Assembly: GCF_003865095.1 (NCBI RefSeq)
Contig: NZ_BHYK01000004.1
Coordinates: 19,631-83,630 of the forward strand
DNA from: Clostridium tagluense
GTDB lineage: Bacteria; Bacillota; Clostridia; Clostridiales; Clostridiaceae
Length of the DNA: 64,000 nt
Reading direction: 5' to 3'
The notes under the pieces are model-generated. The model worked only from the letters and a program-made list of their open reading frames with translations, made no database searches and was not told the origin of the DNA. Below, piece by piece: positions 8,735 to 19,953 of this stretch (positions within the stretch are counted from its first letter, which is position 1; the number at the start of each line of letters is the position of its first letter). The position numbers and the translations under genes were made by a program.

Positions 8735-8836
8735 TTTATTACCCCCACTTTTGTATGTAATATTTCCATTTAATTTTTTTGTTACATTACATTACATATC
8801 AATTTTAATACATACTAATCTTATCACAATTTCACT

Positions 8837-11800
8837 TTATTTCAACTTTATTTCTGCGATACTTTTTATATACTTCACAATCTCTATGAGATTTGAAAGT
8901 ATTTCTTCCTTTTTTAAATCTTTGTATTTATATGCAAAGACTGGTTTAGTTCCTAGTTTAAAAATAATACTCCTATTATATTTACTAACTAATGCTTTCA
9001 CTAATCCTGCATTTATTCTTTCACTACTATCAAATTGTAGTACTATCTCCTCCTTTACCTCTTTAATTTCTATTATTCCCACTTGTTTAGATATACTCCT
9101 AAGATAGGCGATGTCCATAAGGTTTGCAACTGATGATGGTATATCCGAAAACCTATCTTCTATTTCTTCTTGTATATCTAACATATCCTCATAGGAATCA
9201 ATAGCTGCAATTTTTTTATAGATTTCAATTTTCTGCGACTCATCCTCAATGTACTTACTAGGAATAAATGCATCTATTTTGATTTCAACAGAAGTTTCAA
9301 TAGGTTCCGCTTCCACATCACCTCTTATTTTTTTAACTGTCTCCTCTAACATCCTACAATATAAATCGTACCCTACCGCAGCCATATGACCATGTTGAGC
9401 CGCGCCCATCATATTTCCAGCACCCCTAATTTCAAGATCCCTCATAGCAATTTTAAAACCTGACCCCAGCTCTGTAAAATCCTTAATTGCTTTTAACCTT
9501 TTTTCAGCCACCTCAGTTAACACCTTATCTTTTTTATAAGTAAAATATGCATAGGCTATTCTATTTGAACGCCCAACTCTACCCCTCAATTGATAAAGCT
9601 GAGAAAGCCCCATCTTATCTGCTTCGTATATTATTATTGTATTTGTATTCTGGATGTCTATTCCTGTCTCTATAATTGTAGTACACATTAATATATCATA
9701 CTTATTCTCCATAAAATCCAACATGACAGATTCTAATTCTCTTTCTGTCATTTGACCATGAGCAATGCCTAGTCTTGCTTCTGGAACAAGCTTACCTATG
9801 TATGCTGCCATATCCTTTATAGTTTCTACTCTATTGTACACAAAAAAAACTTGACCATTTCTATTTACTTCTCTGAGTATTGCATCCCTTATTAGTTGGT
9901 CATTAAACTCCACTACATAAGTTTGTATTGGATATCTTTCTTCTGGTGGGGTCTCAATTACACTTATGTCTCTCACACCAGTAAGAGACATATGCAACGT
10001 TCTTGGAATTGGAGTGGCTGTTAGAGTAATTACATCTATATTCTTTCTTATACTCTTTATTTTTTCCTTGTGAGTTACCCCAAACCGTTGTTCTTCATCT
10101 ATAATTAATACCCCTAAGTCTTTAAACTTCACATCTTGCTGAATTATTCTGTGAGTTCCTATTAGTATATCTACATTTCCTTCTTTTGTAGCCTTAAGCA
10201 CAACTTTCTGCTGGACTGGACTTCTAAATCTACTTACCATTTCAATCTTTACCGGAAAATCCGAGAATCTTTTGGTAAGATTTTTATAATGTTGCTCAGC
10301 TAGTATAGTAGTCGGTACTAAGAATGCTACTTGTTTGCCATCCATAACTGCTTTAAAAGCAGCTCTAACAGCTACTTCTGTTTTGCCATATCCAACGTCA
10401 CCACATATCAATCTGTCCATAGGTTTATCGGATTCCATATCTTTCTTGATCTCTTCAATTGCAATTAACTGATCTGGTGTTTCTTCAAATGGGAATTCTT
10501 CTTCAAATTGTTTTTGCCATACAGTATCCTTGCTATATCTATAGCCCTTAAGTGTAGCCCTTGATGCATAAAGCTTTACCAAATCCTCTGCAATATCCGC
10601 AATAGAGTTCTTGACCTTATTTTTAGCCTTAATCCATTCTACTCCACCGAGTTTGCTAATCTTTGGTGCTTTGCCTTCACTTCCAATATATTTTTGTACT
10701 AAATCTAATTGCTCTACTGGAACATAGAGGGCATCGCCAGAATTATATCCAAGTTCTAAATAATCTCTTTTATGACCATGAACCTCTAATTGCTTAATTC
10801 CTTTGTATACGCCTATACCATGATTTACATGAACAACATAATCACCCAATTTAAGTTCTGTAAAACTTTTAATTTTACTTACTCCCTTTTTACTAGAACG
10901 ACTAGTAGCTTTTCTTTTCGCTCCACCAAAAACCTCTTTATCTGAGATAACGCATAGTTTTAATTCTGGGTATTCAAATCCTTTTAGCTGGTTACCAAAG
11001 GTTATAACCACCTGACCAAACTGAATTTCTGAAATACTGTCTTTATAAACGCTTTCAATTCCCCTATCCCTTAGAATATCTATTAATCTTTCCCCTCTAG
11101 TTCTTGTACCAGAAAGAATTACAATTTTGTAGCCTTTAACCTTTTTATCTTTTATATCTTCAATAAGTATATCTAATTGTCCATGATAATCATTAATTGT
11201 AATTTGTGAAAAAGATACTATAGACTTAGGACTCAGGACTTTTGTGCTTTTAGCTATAGCGTTTATTGTCATAACTTCCCTAGTATCTAAATCCTCGTAT
11301 ATACGTTCCTTATCAATTAAAATCCCTGCTTGCCTTGGCAGTATATTTCCTCGTTTCAAAAAATTTTCATAATTTTCCTGGAATTCAAAATAAACGCTAT
11401 CTAATTTTCCCATGCACCTTTGTGCATCATCAACTACTATAAATGAATCCTTCATATAATCTAAAAAAGTAGATGTGGTATCATAAAAATAAGGCATATA
11501 GCTGTCAATGGCTTCAAATTTCCAAGTTTCTTTAAGTGATTCTAAGTTAATATTAACTAGTGAAGTTATTCTTTCTATAGCTTCCTTGTCTTTTTTTTTA
11601 TTAAAGCTACCTAGTACATTCCCTAAATCTTCCTTTATTCCATTGTATCCACTTTCCATGCTTTCCTGCGTCAATATTATTTCCTTGGCTGGAAATATAT
11701 CTATTTGGGATACCTTATCAATACTCCTCTGAGTTTCACAATTGAAAGTCCTTATGGAATCTATTTCATCATCAAAGAGCTCTATTCTAAAAGGTAGCGC

Positions 11801-12364
11801 TGATATAGGAGGATATAAATCTATTATCCCCCCCCTTATAGAAAATTGACCTTTAGTATCAACTCTATCTACTCTCTCATATCCACACTGAATTAATTTT
11901 TCTGTGAAATCCTTCAAATTTAATGTGCTTCCTACAGACAATTCAAAAATATATTTTTGCAACAAATCTATAGGCATATATGTAGCTGCCAATGCTTCAA
12001 TACAAGTAATTACTATTTTTTTACCCTTTTGTATAATCTTTTTCATTACTTTAAGTCTTTCCCACCGAAGATCCCCAGATACAGCATCTGCATTATAAAA
12101 GCCCACTTCTCTAGTTGGAAAATAATATACATCATTTACATAAAAAGACAAGTCATCGTAAATATTTTTAGCTTCTACATCACTATGTGTTAAAATTAAT
12201 AGGGATTTATCTAATTGCTCATACACGCCATTCACTAAATAGTTCTTAGCTGATTCTGAAAGCCCATATAGTCCAATTGGGTAATTTTCATTTTCCATAT
12301 TTGTTCGTATATTTTTAAATTGAACACTATCTTTCAAAGGCTTCATAAGCCCACTCAGTCTCAT
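8837..12364 (-). CDS. mfd: transcription-repair coupling factor Mfd
   Basis: 1175 residues, the usual size. Visible in order: UvrB-homology region, RNA polymerase interaction domain ([16 protein letters not shown], about residue 500), RecG-like translocase with Walker [18 protein letters not shown] box, TATPIPRTL and QLRGRVGRS, and the C-terminal TRCF domain. Mfd removes stalled RNA polymerase from lesions and recruits UvrA. An upstream GTG also opens the frame, but GAGAGGTG overlaps it and lies properly before the ATG at 12364. It is just downstream of pth, as in Bacillus. Confidence 0.97.
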   Translation of the reverse strand: MRLSGLMKPLKDSVQFKNIRTNMENENYPIGLYGLSESAKNYLVNGVYEQLDKSLLILTHSDVEAKNIYDDLSFYVNDVYYFPTREVGFYNADAVSGDLRWERLKVMKKIIQKGKKIVITCIEALAATYMPIDLLQKYIFELSVGSTLNLKDFTEKLIQCGYERVDRVDTKGQFSIRGGIIDLYPPISALPFRIELFDDEIDSIRTFNCETQRSIDKVSQIDIFPAKEIILTQESMESGYNGIKEDLGNVLGSFNKKKDKEAIERITSLVNINLESLKETWKFEAIDSYMPYFYDTTSTFLDYMKDSFIVVDDAQRCMGKLDSVYFEFQENYENFLKRGNILPRQAGILIDKERIYEDLDTREVMTINAIAKSTKVLSPKSIVSFSQITINDYHGQLDILIEDIKDKKVKGYKIVILSGTRTRGERLIDILRDRGIESVYKDSISEIQFGQVVITFGNQLKGFEYPELKLCVISDKEVFGGAKRKATSRSSKKGVSKIKSFTELKLGDYVVHVNHGIGVYKGIKQLEVHGHKRDYLELGYNSGDALYVPVEQLDLVQKYIGSEGKAPKISKLGGVEWIKAKNKVKNSIADIAEDLVKLYASRATLKGYRYSKDTVWQKQFEEEFPFEETPDQLIAIEEIKKDMESDKPMDRLICGDVGYGKTEVAVRAAFKAVMDGKQVAFLVPTTILAEQHYKNLTKRFSDFPVKIEMVSRFRSPVQQKVVLKATKEGNVDILIGTHRIIQQDVKFKDLGVLIIDEEQRFGVTHKEKIKSIRKNIDVITLTATPIPRTLHMSLTGVRDISVIETPPEERYPIQTYVVEFNDQLIRDAILREVNRNGQVFFVYNRVETIKDMAAYIGKLVPEARLGIAHGQMTERELESVMLDFMENKYDILMCTTIIETGIDIQNTNTIIIYEADKMGLSQLYQLRGRVGRSNRIAYAYFTYKKDKVLTEVAEKRLKAIKDFTELGSGFKIAMRDLEIRGAGNMMGAAQHGHMAAVGYDLYCRMLEETVKKIRGDVEAEPIETSVEIKIDAFIPSKYIEDESQKIEIYKKIAAIDSYEDMLDIQEEIEDRFSDIPSSVANLMDIAYLRSISKQVGIIEIKEVKEEIVLQFDSSERINAGLVKALVSKYNRSIIFKLGTKPVFAYKYKDLKKEEILSNLIEIVKYIKSIAEIKLK

Positions 12365-12413
12365 TTTAACACCTCTCACTTACTACATAAATATATAATA
12401 ATAATAATTTCAT

Positions 12414-12977
12414 TTAAGCATTAAACCCATTAAATTCATTCATAGCCTCTGTGACCCCTTTTGCTATTATAGTCTCCACAGCCTTTATACTAGCTTCAAA
12501 GGTCTTTTCTACGAGTATCCGATCTTCTTTTGAGAATCGTCCTAAAACATAAGATACCATGGACTTTTCTGGTTGTCCTACCCCTATTTTTATTCTTGGA
12601 AATACGTCTGACCCCATATTGGAAATAATGCTTTTTATGCCATTATGCCCTCCAGCACTCCCCTTACTCCTTATCCTTAATTTACCTACATCCAAACTAA
12701 TATCATCATATATTATGATGATATTCTCACTTGGAATCTTATAAAAAGTAGCTGCTTGCCACACACTCTCTCCACTTAAATTCATATATGTACTAGGTTT
12801 TAAAAGTATAACTTTTTGGGATGATATGTTAATTTCTCCATATACACCTCTAAATTTTACCCTATTAACTGAAACATTATACTTACTTCCCATTAAATCA
12901 ATTACGTCAAATCCTATATTATGTCTTGTATGTTTATATTCATCTCCTGGATTTCCTAGTCCAATTACCAAGTACAT
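12414..12977 (-). CDS. pth: peptidyl-tRNA hydrolase
   Basis: 187 residues with [20 protein letters not shown] (catalytic His at residue 19 in HTRHNIGF), [15 protein letters not shown] and [12 protein letters not shown]. Pth releases tRNAs from dropped-off peptidyl-tRNA. GGAGG lies 6 nt before the ATG at 12977; the upstream TTG start is not supported. It heads the mfd unit and corresponds to spoVC/pth in the Bacillus cluster. Confidence 0.97.
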   Translation of the reverse strand: MYLVIGLGNPGDEYKHTRHNIGFDVIDLMGSKYNVSVNRVKFRGVYGEINISSQKVILLKPSTYMNLSGESVWQAATFYKIPSENIIIIYDDISLDVGKLRIRSKGSAGGHNGIKSIISNMGSDVFPRIKIGVGQPEKSMVSYVLGRFSKEDRILVEKTFEASIKAVETIIAKGVTEAMNEFNGFNA

Positions 12978-13078
12978 TATTGCCTCCAAATATTATTATG
13001 TTTAAGCCCTGTGTCTTGAACATAATTTTTTTATTTTATTTATAATATTATACTAAAAAAATGTTTAATCCACAAATT

Positions 13079-14275
13079 TTATTGTGCTTTTAATTCAGAG
13101 AGAATTATGCTAATCTCTTTAACTTTTCCACCTCTCCAAATCTTACAGGATAATTTTGCTCCAACTTTGTATTTTCCCAAAACGTTACTTAATTGCTCCA
13201 TATTTTTAACATTCTTCCCGCCTATTTCAATTATAATGTCAGTAGGCATAATTCCAGCTACAGCGGCACCGCTTCCCCGAGCGACGTCTTGTACATACAC
13301 TCCCTCTACACCATCCGCGCCCACGGAAATTGCAGTTCCTCCATAAATACCTATAGCTGTTCTAATAACTTTACCATAAGTGATCAAATCATTAATAATC
13401 TCTTTAGCTTCATTTGTACCAATAGCAAAACCCGTTCCTTCACTTCCAATGACCGAATTAATTTTAAAACTATTTATACCAATAACTTCTCCATAGCTGT
13501 TGCACAATGCTCCACCACTATTCCCCGGATTTATTGCTGCATCAGTTTGTATCACTTTATATATAGTTTGTTCCCCAGTTTTTTCATTAAGTATATTAAT
13601 TTTCCTATCTAGCGCACTTATAATTCCTGCAGTGGTACTTCCTGAAAACTGGTCTCCTAGTGGATTCCCAATGGCAATAGCTAAATCACCCACTTTAAGC
13701 TTTGAGGAATCACCAAATTTTGCAACAGGCAGATTACTCGCTTCAACTTTTATAACCGCCAAATCCGATATAGCATCACTACCTACAACTTTTGCTTTCA
13801 AAACGTAATCATTACTCAGCTTTACTTTTATTTCTGTTGCGCCTTCAACCACATGGTAATTAGTAATAATAAACCCATCACTTTTATATATAATTCCCGA
13901 ACCACTTTCTTCTGGAGTATCCCATATCCCTTTTTCTTTATTACTTATACCAACTATTGTTGGTGATACCTTTTGGGAAACTGCCAAAATAGGATTATCT
14001 GCTATTCCCCGGTTTTTAACTAGAGCGCTTGGACTTAACCCGCCACTAATATCTTTTGTTGATTTTTCTTTATTAATTGCATACTGGGCTGTAACTCCCC
14101 CAGAAATGGATGCTATTAGTATAAAACTAACTACTTTCAAAAATGATTTGAAATAATTTTTCTTATTATTTTTTCTAAAAATAATTTCTCCAAAGATATC
14201 ATTACCAGACTCTGCATTCTTCCACATAGCATCTCTTATTTCTTCATGAGCCTTATAGTTATTCTTATTACCCAT
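13079..14275 (-). CDS. HtrA/DegP-like membrane serine protease
   Basis: 398 residues: cytoplasmic tail, one membrane helix at about 44-65, trypsin-like protease domain and one PDZ domain (about 300-395). The triad is visible as H141 (NYHVVEG), D171 (AISDLAVIK) and S253 (GNSGGALC). HtrA proteases degrade misfolded exported proteins. It follows a sensor kinase and response regulator on the same strand with a 44-nt gap, which suggests the pair controls it, as CssRS controls htrA in Bacillus; that link is inference. This block is inserted between prs and pth relative to Bacillus. Confidence 0.9.
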   Translation of the reverse strand: MGNKNNYKAHEEIRDAMWKNAESGNDIFGEIIFRKNNKKNYFKSFLKVVSFILIASISGGVTAQYAINKEKSTKDISGGLSPSALVKNRGIADNPILAVSQKVSPTIVGISNKEKGIWDTPEESGSGIIYKSDGFIITNYHVVEGATEIKVKLSNDYVLKAKVVGSDAISDLAVIKVEASNLPVAKFGDSSKLKVGDLAIAIGNPLGDQFSGSTTAGIISALDRKINILNEKTGEQTIYKVIQTDAAINPGNSGGALCNSYGEVIGINSFKINSVIGSEGTGFAIGTNEAKEIINDLITYGKVIRTAIGIYGGTAISVGADGVEGVYVQDVARGSGAAVAGIMPTDIIIEIGGKNVKNMEQLSNVLGKYKVGAKLSCKIWRGGKVKEISIILSELKAQ

Positions 14276-14319
14276 AGCATCACCCCCTAATTATTATAAT
14301 TAAGTTTTGAAAAAACAAT

Positions 14320-15732
14320 TTATTTTACTTTCATTAATGTAAACGTAAAATAAACACCGTTATCCTTATTTTCAACCCATATATCTTCCTGTAATTGAGT
14401 TATTATATTTCTCACTATAGATAATCCAAGTCCAGTACTATCTTTTGCTGTTCTTGCTTTATCTGCTTTATAAAACCTATCCCAAATGTGCAATAAATCT
14501 TCTTCTGCTATTTTAGGACCATCATTGAACACAGATATGAAGGCTTTCTTTCCTTTACTCTTTGAACTAATTTTAATTTTACCACCTTCATTTACATATT
14601 TTATTGAATTATCTAATAAATTTGTAATCACTTGAACTAACCTATCCCTGTCTCCCGCTACAAATAAACTATCCCCATCAAAGCATACGTCTACAGATGC
14701 CCTTTTTTCTTTAATTTTTCTTTCGTAATTTATAACTGTAAGTCTAATTATTTCGTTAATATCCACTTCCATGATTCTCAAACTAAACTCTCCCGCTTCA
14801 ATTGCAGACATATCTAGTAAGTCATTTACAAGTCTAGTTAATCTTTGAATTTCTTCATGGGCAATAGACAAGTAGTATTTTTCCTTTTCCTGTGGAATTA
14901 CACCATCTAGTATTCCACTAATAAACCCCTTAATTGAGGTTATAGGAGATCTAATCTCATGGGATACGTTGGATATAAATTCACGTCTGTTTTTTTCATT
15001 TTTCTCTATGGAATCAGCCATAAAATTAAAAGATTGAGCCAGTTCTCCGATTTCATCGTTGGATTTTAAATAAACTCTCTTATCTACATCCCCATTAGAT
15101 ATTCTTCTAGCTACAGAATTAATCTCTGCTAAGGGCTTTATAATTATTTTTTGCGAAAAATAATATATAACTATACAAGAAAATATTATTGCAAAAATTG
15201 AGGATATCCAAATTATTTCATAAACCCGTTTTAAGGATTGACCTAATTCTTCAATGGAATTATATAATATTATAGAACCCTTAAATGTACCCTCATTCAT
15301 TATGGGTATACCGTAAACTCTTACAGTTTTATCAAGTACTCCAGCATAGGGTCCTGTAACTTCAAAAGTGTTACCAAGTCTAAGCTCTTCTAGTTCCTTA
15401 ACAAAGACCTGTTTGTACATAAGTTCTTTATGCTCTTTATTGGATATAGCATAAACGCGTCCATAGCTATCTGTAAGCCAAATATCTGACTTTATATTTT
15501 CAGCAATCATTGTTATTATATCATTCAATTGCTGCCAAGTAGCATCCCCCGCCATATATTTCATAGTATATGTTTGTATCATATATGAGTTATTCAAAAT
15601 TTGTTCTTTCCTCTGGTCTAAAAAATAGTTTTGAAACCAATAAGACAGAAAAGAAGCAATAATTATAAGGCTCATAGATATTATAATAGTATAAGTGGCT
15701 AGCATCTTAGAAAAGAGTCCTTTTTTAACCAT
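14320..15732 (-). CDS. HAMP-domain sensor histidine kinase
   Basis: 470 residues: membrane helix at about 11-32, extracytoplasmic sensor domain (33-168), second helix (170-192), HAMP (about 193-245), HisKA with phospho-acceptor H258 (SNVSHEIRSPITS), and HATPase with N-box LLDNSIKY and GTGL-type box TGLGLSIV. It starts directly after the response regulator stop codon. With HtrA downstream it probably senses envelope or protein-export stress, but the ligand is unknown. Architecture resembles YycG/CssS-type kinases without a PAS domain. Confidence 0.92.
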   Translation of the reverse strand: MVKKGLFSKMLATYTIIISMSLIIIASFLSYWFQNYFLDQRKEQILNNSYMIQTYTMKYMAGDATWQQLNDIITMIAENIKSDIWLTDSYGRVYAISNKEHKELMYKQVFVKELEELRLGNTFEVTGPYAGVLDKTVRVYGIPIMNEGTFKGSIILYNSIEELGQSLKRVYEIIWISSIFAIIFSCIVIYYFSQKIIIKPLAEINSVARRISNGDVDKRVYLKSNDEIGELAQSFNFMADSIEKNEKNRREFISNVSHEIRSPITSIKGFISGILDGVIPQEKEKYYLSIAHEEIQRLTRLVNDLLDMSAIEAGEFSLRIMEVDINEIIRLTVINYERKIKEKRASVDVCFDGDSLFVAGDRDRLVQVITNLLDNSIKYVNEGGKIKISSKSKGKKAFISVFNDGPKIAEEDLLHIWDRFYKADKARTAKDSTGLGLSIVRNIITQLQEDIWVENKDNGVYFTFTLMKVK

Positions 15733-16419
15733 CTATTTCACCTCGAATTTATATCCAACCCCCCAAACTGTCTCAATTTGCCAATTCGGGCCTCCTTGAA
15801 GCTTTTCTCTTACCCTTTTAACATGCACATCCACAGTTCTAGAGTCTCCAGGATAATCATATCCCCAAACCTCACATAGTAGCTGCTGCCTAGTAAAAAC
15901 CCTATTCTTATTAAGAGCTAAATAATGCACTAATTCAAATTCTTTAGGCGGCATTTTTACTTCTTCACCTTTATAAGTAACATTATAAGAATTAATGTCA
16001 ATTTCTAAATCCTCAAAATTTAAAACTTCTTTACCACCATTGTCTAAATTGTAACGCCTAAGCACAGCCTTGACTCTTGCAATTATTTCTTTTGGTTCAA
16101 AAGGTTTTACTACATAGTCATCTGCTCCTAGTTCTAGTCCTAGCACTTTATCAAAGGTTTCTCCCTTGGCAGTAAGCATAATAACCGGAGTTTCATGTTC
16201 TTTTCTTATCCACTTCAAAACATCTATACCATCAATATAAGGCAACATTATATCTAGTAGTACCAAATCTGGTTTATAGCTTAAAAAAGCCTCCTGTGCA
16301 GCCCTACCATCATGCACTACTTTTGTTGCATATCCTGAACTTTCAAGATACATTTTGATTACCTCAGCAATATTTTTATCATCATCAACTACTAGTATTT
16401 TACCTATAGTTCCTTCCAT
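15733..16419 (-). CDS. OmpR/PhoB-family response regulator
   Basis: 228 residues: receiver domain with acidic pocket DDD near residues 12-14, phosphorylation site D56 (LVLLDIMLPYIDG) and switch lysine in VVKPF, then a winged helix (about 130-226, PPKEFELVHYL, DSRTVDVHVKRVREKL). First gene of the unit with the kinase and the HtrA-like protease. GGAGG precedes the ATG. The upstream 349 nt must hold the promoter. Confidence 0.95.
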   Translation of the reverse strand: MEGTIGKILVVDDDKNIAEVIKMYLESSGYATKVVHDGRAAQEAFLSYKPDLVLLDIMLPYIDGIDVLKWIRKEHETPVIMLTAKGETFDKVLGLELGADDYVVKPFEPKEIIARVKAVLRRYNLDNGGKEVLNFEDLEIDINSYNVTYKGEEVKMPPKEFELVHYLALNKNRVFTRQQLLCEVWGYDYPGDSRTVDVHVKRVREKLQGGPNWQIETVWGVGYKFEVK

Positions 16420-16768
16420 ATGTATACCTCCAAATTATTTTATCTATTATTTTTTTGTTATTTTTTATTGTCATCTTGCAAAAACTGCTATCAATTTATT
16501 TTTATTTATTTTTTAAAAAAATCCCTTATAAAAAATTTATCATATCACTAATTTATCATACTTTAATGTCAACTGATTAGTTTTTTGAAAATGTTACAAA
16601 TTATTCACTGTTAGGATTATTAATTTACAGGTTTTATAGATTTATTGCTTATATATAGTATAAGCATTATCTCAATACTATATATATTACACCATTATAA
16701 ATTATAAAAAAAAAATAGTGATACTCAATTATAAAAATAATTCAGCATCACTATTTCAAGATATGTAT
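16420..16768. other. intergenic stretch between the response regulator and prs
   Basis: Very AT-rich. The only clear signal is the prs terminator near its right end (16707-16756). The rest should carry the minus-strand promoter of the response regulator unit. I see no ORF with a ribosome binding site and no RNA motif. Confidence 0.5.
16707..16756 (-). terminator. terminator after prs
   Basis: Minus strand: AAATAGTGATGCTGAA, AT-rich loop, TTGAGTATCACTATT, then a run of T. It begins 12 nt after the prs stop codon. Confidence 0.75.
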
Positions 16769-17740
16769 TTATAAATTAGAGTCTTCCTCGAATAGTTTAC
16801 TTACAGAAACGTCTTCGTATATTCTCTTTATAGCCTCAGCCAAAATTGGTGCTACAGATAATGTAACGAATTTATTACATTGTTTATCTTCCGGTACATC
16901 AATTGTATTTAATATTATTAATTCTTTTATTACTGAATCATTTATTCTTTGAATAGCAGGTCCTGATAGTACCCCATGGCTGCAACAAGCGTAAACATCT
17001 TTTGCTCCCAGTTTAACTAGTGCATTAGCTCCGTTAGTTATAGTTCCAGCAGTATCTATCATGTCATCCATCATTATACATGTTTTTCCCTTAATATCAC
17101 CTATAACATTCATAATCTCTGCAACATTGGCCTTTGGTCTTCTCTTATCAATTATGGCTATTGAAGCATGTAATTTATCTGCAAATTTTCTTGATCTAGC
17201 AACACTTCCAAGATCTGGTGCAACTACAACTACATCATCTCTATCCTTAAATCCTTTTTGGATATAATATTTTGCAAGTATAGGTGTTCCCATTAAATTA
17301 TCAACAGGAATATTAAAATATCCTTGTATTTGAGCTGCATGTAAATCCATAGTAAGTACTCTATCTGCTCCTGCTGTTGTTAAAATATCTGCTACGAGTT
17401 TTGCTGTAATTGGATCCCTAGCTTTTGCTTTTCTATCTTGTCTTGCATATCCATAGTATGGTATAACCGCAGTTATCCTTCCTGCTGAAGCCCTTTTAAA
17501 TGCATCAATCATAATAAGTAATTGCATTAAATTGTCATTTACTGGAGCATTAGTTGATTGAACAACAAATACATCTGCGCCCCTAACAGTTTCGTGAATA
17601 TTAACAGATATTTCTCCATCACTAAAAGTCCCTACTTCTGATTCTCCAACTTTTAGTCCTAGTATTTCAGCTATATCTGCTGCTAATTTAGGATTTGAAT
17701 TACCTGTAAAAATCTTAATATTCTTGCCGTGGTTTATCAT
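16769..17740 (-). CDS. prs: ribose-phosphate pyrophosphokinase (PRPP synthase)
   Basis: 323 residues. Class I PRPP synthase marks are present: [28 protein letters not shown] (ATP binding), [11 protein letters not shown] (metal-binding His) and the PRPP loop [12 protein letters not shown]. It makes PRPP from ribose-5-phosphate and ATP for nucleotide, His and Trp synthesis. Downstream of glmU as in Bacillus, but 240 nt apart, with a long palindrome in the leader (17763-17793). Confidence 0.97.
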   Translation of the reverse strand: MINHGKNIKIFTGNSNPKLAADIAEILGLKVGESEVGTFSDGEISVNIHETVRGADVFVVQSTNAPVNDNLMQLLIMIDAFKRASAGRITAVIPYYGYARQDRKAKARDPITAKLVADILTTAGADRVLTMDLHAAQIQGYFNIPVDNLMGTPILAKYYIQKGFKDRDDVVVVAPDLGSVARSRKFADKLHASIAIIDKRRPKANVAEIMNVIGDIKGKTCIMMDDMIDTAGTITNGANALVKLGAKDVYACCSHGVLSGPAIQRINDSVIKELIILNTIDVPEDKQCNKFVTLSVAPILAEAIKRIYEDVSVSKLFEEDSNL

Positions 17741-17762
17741 CTGTAATCCTGATTTCCAAAAT

Positions 17763-17793
17763 CATATACATTATATTTAATATAATGTATATG
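17763..17793. promoter_or_regulatory. 31-bp perfect palindrome in the prs leader
   Basis: CATATACATTATATT, a single T, and AATATAATGTATATG form 15-bp perfect arms, ending 22 nt before the prs start codon. It may be an operator or an mRNA hairpin. Confidence 0.5.
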
Positions 17794-17930
17794 AATTTTC
17801 ATTCCATCCACTAAATAGAAGGGTAGTATCATAGGATTTATATACTAAATTTAATGCACCTTTAGTAGTTTTTATATATCCACTTTACTACAAAAATCAG
17901 TTTTCCACCTCCCTTTATTATTTACTTATT

Positions 17931-17967
17931 AAATCATCACCTGCGGTGCTGAAATATCGTTAACTAT
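17931..17967. repeat. short dispersed repeat, copy 1
   Basis: AAATCATCACCTGCGGTGCT followed by GAAATATCGTTAA. It contains the mini-hairpin CACC-TGC-GGTG. The same block recurs at 49128-49165 with one paired change in the stem. Confidence 0.6.
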
Positions 17968-17981
17968 TATACCTTGCTACT

Positions 17982-19352
17982 TTATTTACTATGTCCTTTT
18001 CTCACTACCCAATTTTCAATATTTACTTGCCTTGCTCTAGCTATGGCCAAAGCATTTTTAGGCACCTCATTTGTAATTGTAGAACCCGCAGCGATATATG
18101 CATTATCATTAATTTTTACAGGAGATACTAGGTTAGCATTGCATCCTATAAAAGTATTATTGCCTATTATTGTTTTGAATTTTGATTTACCATCATAGTT
18201 TACAACCACAGTTCCGCAACCAAAATTACAGCCACTTCCAACCTCTGCGTCACCTATATAAGTAAGATGAGATACCTTTGTATTATCTCCAATAGTTGAT
18301 TTTTTAATTTCAACAAAATCTCCTATTCTAGCATGTTTACCTATAATACTTTCCGGTCTAATGTACGCATATGGTCCCACAGTTGTTTCCTCACCTACCT
18401 GACTTTCAATTATCACAGAACTTTGAACTGAAACTCCATTTTGAATAATACTATCAACAATTCTATTATTCTGATAAAGAACACAGTTTTCTTTGATAAT
18501 TGTAGTGCCTTGTAGTATATTCCCTGGATATATAATAGTATCCTTCCCTATTATAACTGACCAATCAATATAGGTATTATTCGGATCCATTATTGTAACT
18601 CCATTTTCCATATGTTTTCTATTTATTCTTGCTTTCATAATTAGCTCTGCATCTGCAAGCTCCACTTTAGAGTTAACAGCAGTAATTTCCTCAATGGGTA
18701 CATCAAAAGCTCCAACTTTAAAGCCTTGATTTTTTAATATACCAATAACATCCGTTAAATAGTATTCCCTTTGAGCATTATTATTATTTAATTTATCTAA
18801 ACTACTAAGTAATTCTTCTATATTAAAACAATACATTCCTGAATTTATTTCCTTAACTGCTAGTTCGTAAGGATTACAGTCTTTAAATTCAACTATTTTT
18901 TCAACCTCACCAATATGGCTTCTAATTATTCTACCATACTTTCCAGGATCATTCATAGTTGAAGTTAATATAGTAGCTTTAAATTTCCCCTTTTCATGAT
19001 AATCTAAGAGTTCCCTAACAGTTGTTTCAGTAATTAGTGGACCATCTCCAACAAATATTGCCACTGTGCCTTTATGCCCAGCTAAGAATTCTTTAGCGCA
19101 CATTACTGCGTGCCCTGTCCCTAACTGCTCTTCTTGCAGGGAGTAACTAATCTTTCTGTCTTCTGTTGCTTTTTTAACCTTTTCCGCACCTCTTCCAATT
19201 ACCACATCAATGGTTTCTATATCTGCACTTCTAATAGTGTCAATAACGTGATTTATCATTTCTTTACCACAGACCTTATGTAGCATCTTAGGAGTATTAG
19301 AGTTCATTCTTTTTCCTTCACCTGCAGCTAATACTATAGCGCATTTATACAA
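17982..19352 (-). CDS. glmU: bifunctional GlmU (UDP-GlcNAc synthesis)
   Basis: 456 residues, the same length as Bacillus GlmU. The N-terminal pyrophosphorylase has [12 protein letters not shown] and GTGHAVMCA; the C-terminal left-handed beta helix has many hexapeptide repeats ([20 protein letters not shown]) and the acetyltransferase region [12 protein letters not shown]. It makes UDP-GlcNAc for cell wall synthesis. AGAGGTG lies 6 nt before a TTG at 19352, which is chosen; the upstream in-frame TTG at 19373 has no site. Downstream of spoVG. Confidence 0.96.
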   Translation of the reverse strand: MYKCAIVLAAGEGKRMNSNTPKMLHKVCGKEMINHVIDTIRSADIETIDVVIGRGAEKVKKATEDRKISYSLQEEQLGTGHAVMCAKEFLAGHKGTVAIFVGDGPLITETTVRELLDYHEKGKFKATILTSTMNDPGKYGRIIRSHIGEVEKIVEFKDCNPYELAVKEINSGMYCFNIEELLSSLDKLNNNNAQREYYLTDVIGILKNQGFKVGAFDVPIEEITAVNSKVELADAELIMKARINRKHMENGVTIMDPNNTYIDWSVIIGKDTIIYPGNILQGTTIIKENCVLYQNNRIVDSIIQNGVSVQSSVIIESQVGEETTVGPYAYIRPESIIGKHARIGDFVEIKKSTIGDNTKVSHLTYIGDAEVGSGCNFGCGTVVVNYDGKSKFKTIIGNNTFIGCNANLVSPVKINDNAYIAAGSTITNEVPKNALAIARARQVNIENWVVRKGHSK

Positions 19353-19491
19353 ATTAAACACCTCTTTATACAATAATTCGACACATTAAAACATCTTATA
19401 TTACATTATAATCAATTAAAACACCTCTTATATTATATTATATTATATTTAATTGCAAGAAGCCTTAAGGTTTTTTAAATATTTTCTTTCA

Positions 19492-19522
19492 AAAAAATAA
19501 AAAGGGGTTTTCACCCTTTTTA
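19492..19522 (-). terminator. terminator after spoVG
   Basis: AAAAAGGG, loop TGAAAA, CCCCTTTTT on the minus strand, then TATTTTTTT. It overlaps the spoVG stop codon. Confidence 0.85.
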
Positions 19523-19846
19523 TACCTCTAAATTTTCTTCTACTTTTTCTTCTGAATTTTCTACTACTTTTATTACTTTTACAGGTTCTTCACTTTTTAC
19601 TTTTTCATATTCTTCCAAAATAGCTGTTTGAATCTTTTCCCTTGTTCCAGTATTTATGGGATGCGCTATATCCTTGAATTCTCCATCTGGAGTTTTTCTA
19701 CTTGGCATAGCGATAAAAAGTCCACTCTGTCCTTCTATAACCTTAATATCATGAACAACAAATTCATTATCAAAAGTTATTGATACAATGGCTTTCATTT
19801 TACCGTCTGTAGCTATTTTCCTAATTCTAACATCTGTAATTTCCAT
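19520..19846 (-). CDS. spoVG: regulator SpoVG
   Basis: 108 residues with the SpoVG core [47 protein letters not shown] and [12 protein letters not shown]. SpoVG is a nucleic-acid binding regulator that acts in sporulation and cell division. The C-terminal tail ([20 protein letters not shown]) is acidic and variable. GGAGGTGG is 5 nt before the ATG at 19846, so an upstream start at 19861 is not used. It lies between purR and glmU; yabJ of the Bacillus order is absent. Confidence 0.97.
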   Translation of the reverse strand: MEITDVRIRKIATDGKMKAIVSITFDNEFVVHDIKVIEGQSGLFIAMPSRKTPDGEFKDIAHPINTGTREKIQTAILEEYEKVKSEEPVKVIKVVENSEEKVEENLEV

Positions 19847-19953
19847 GTACTCCACCTCCAAGTTGCATTATGTTGCGTTATAATTATACTATTTCTCTAT
19901 AACTTGGTTTATTCCTTCTTAAATTGTAAAAAAAATATTAAATATTTTGAATA

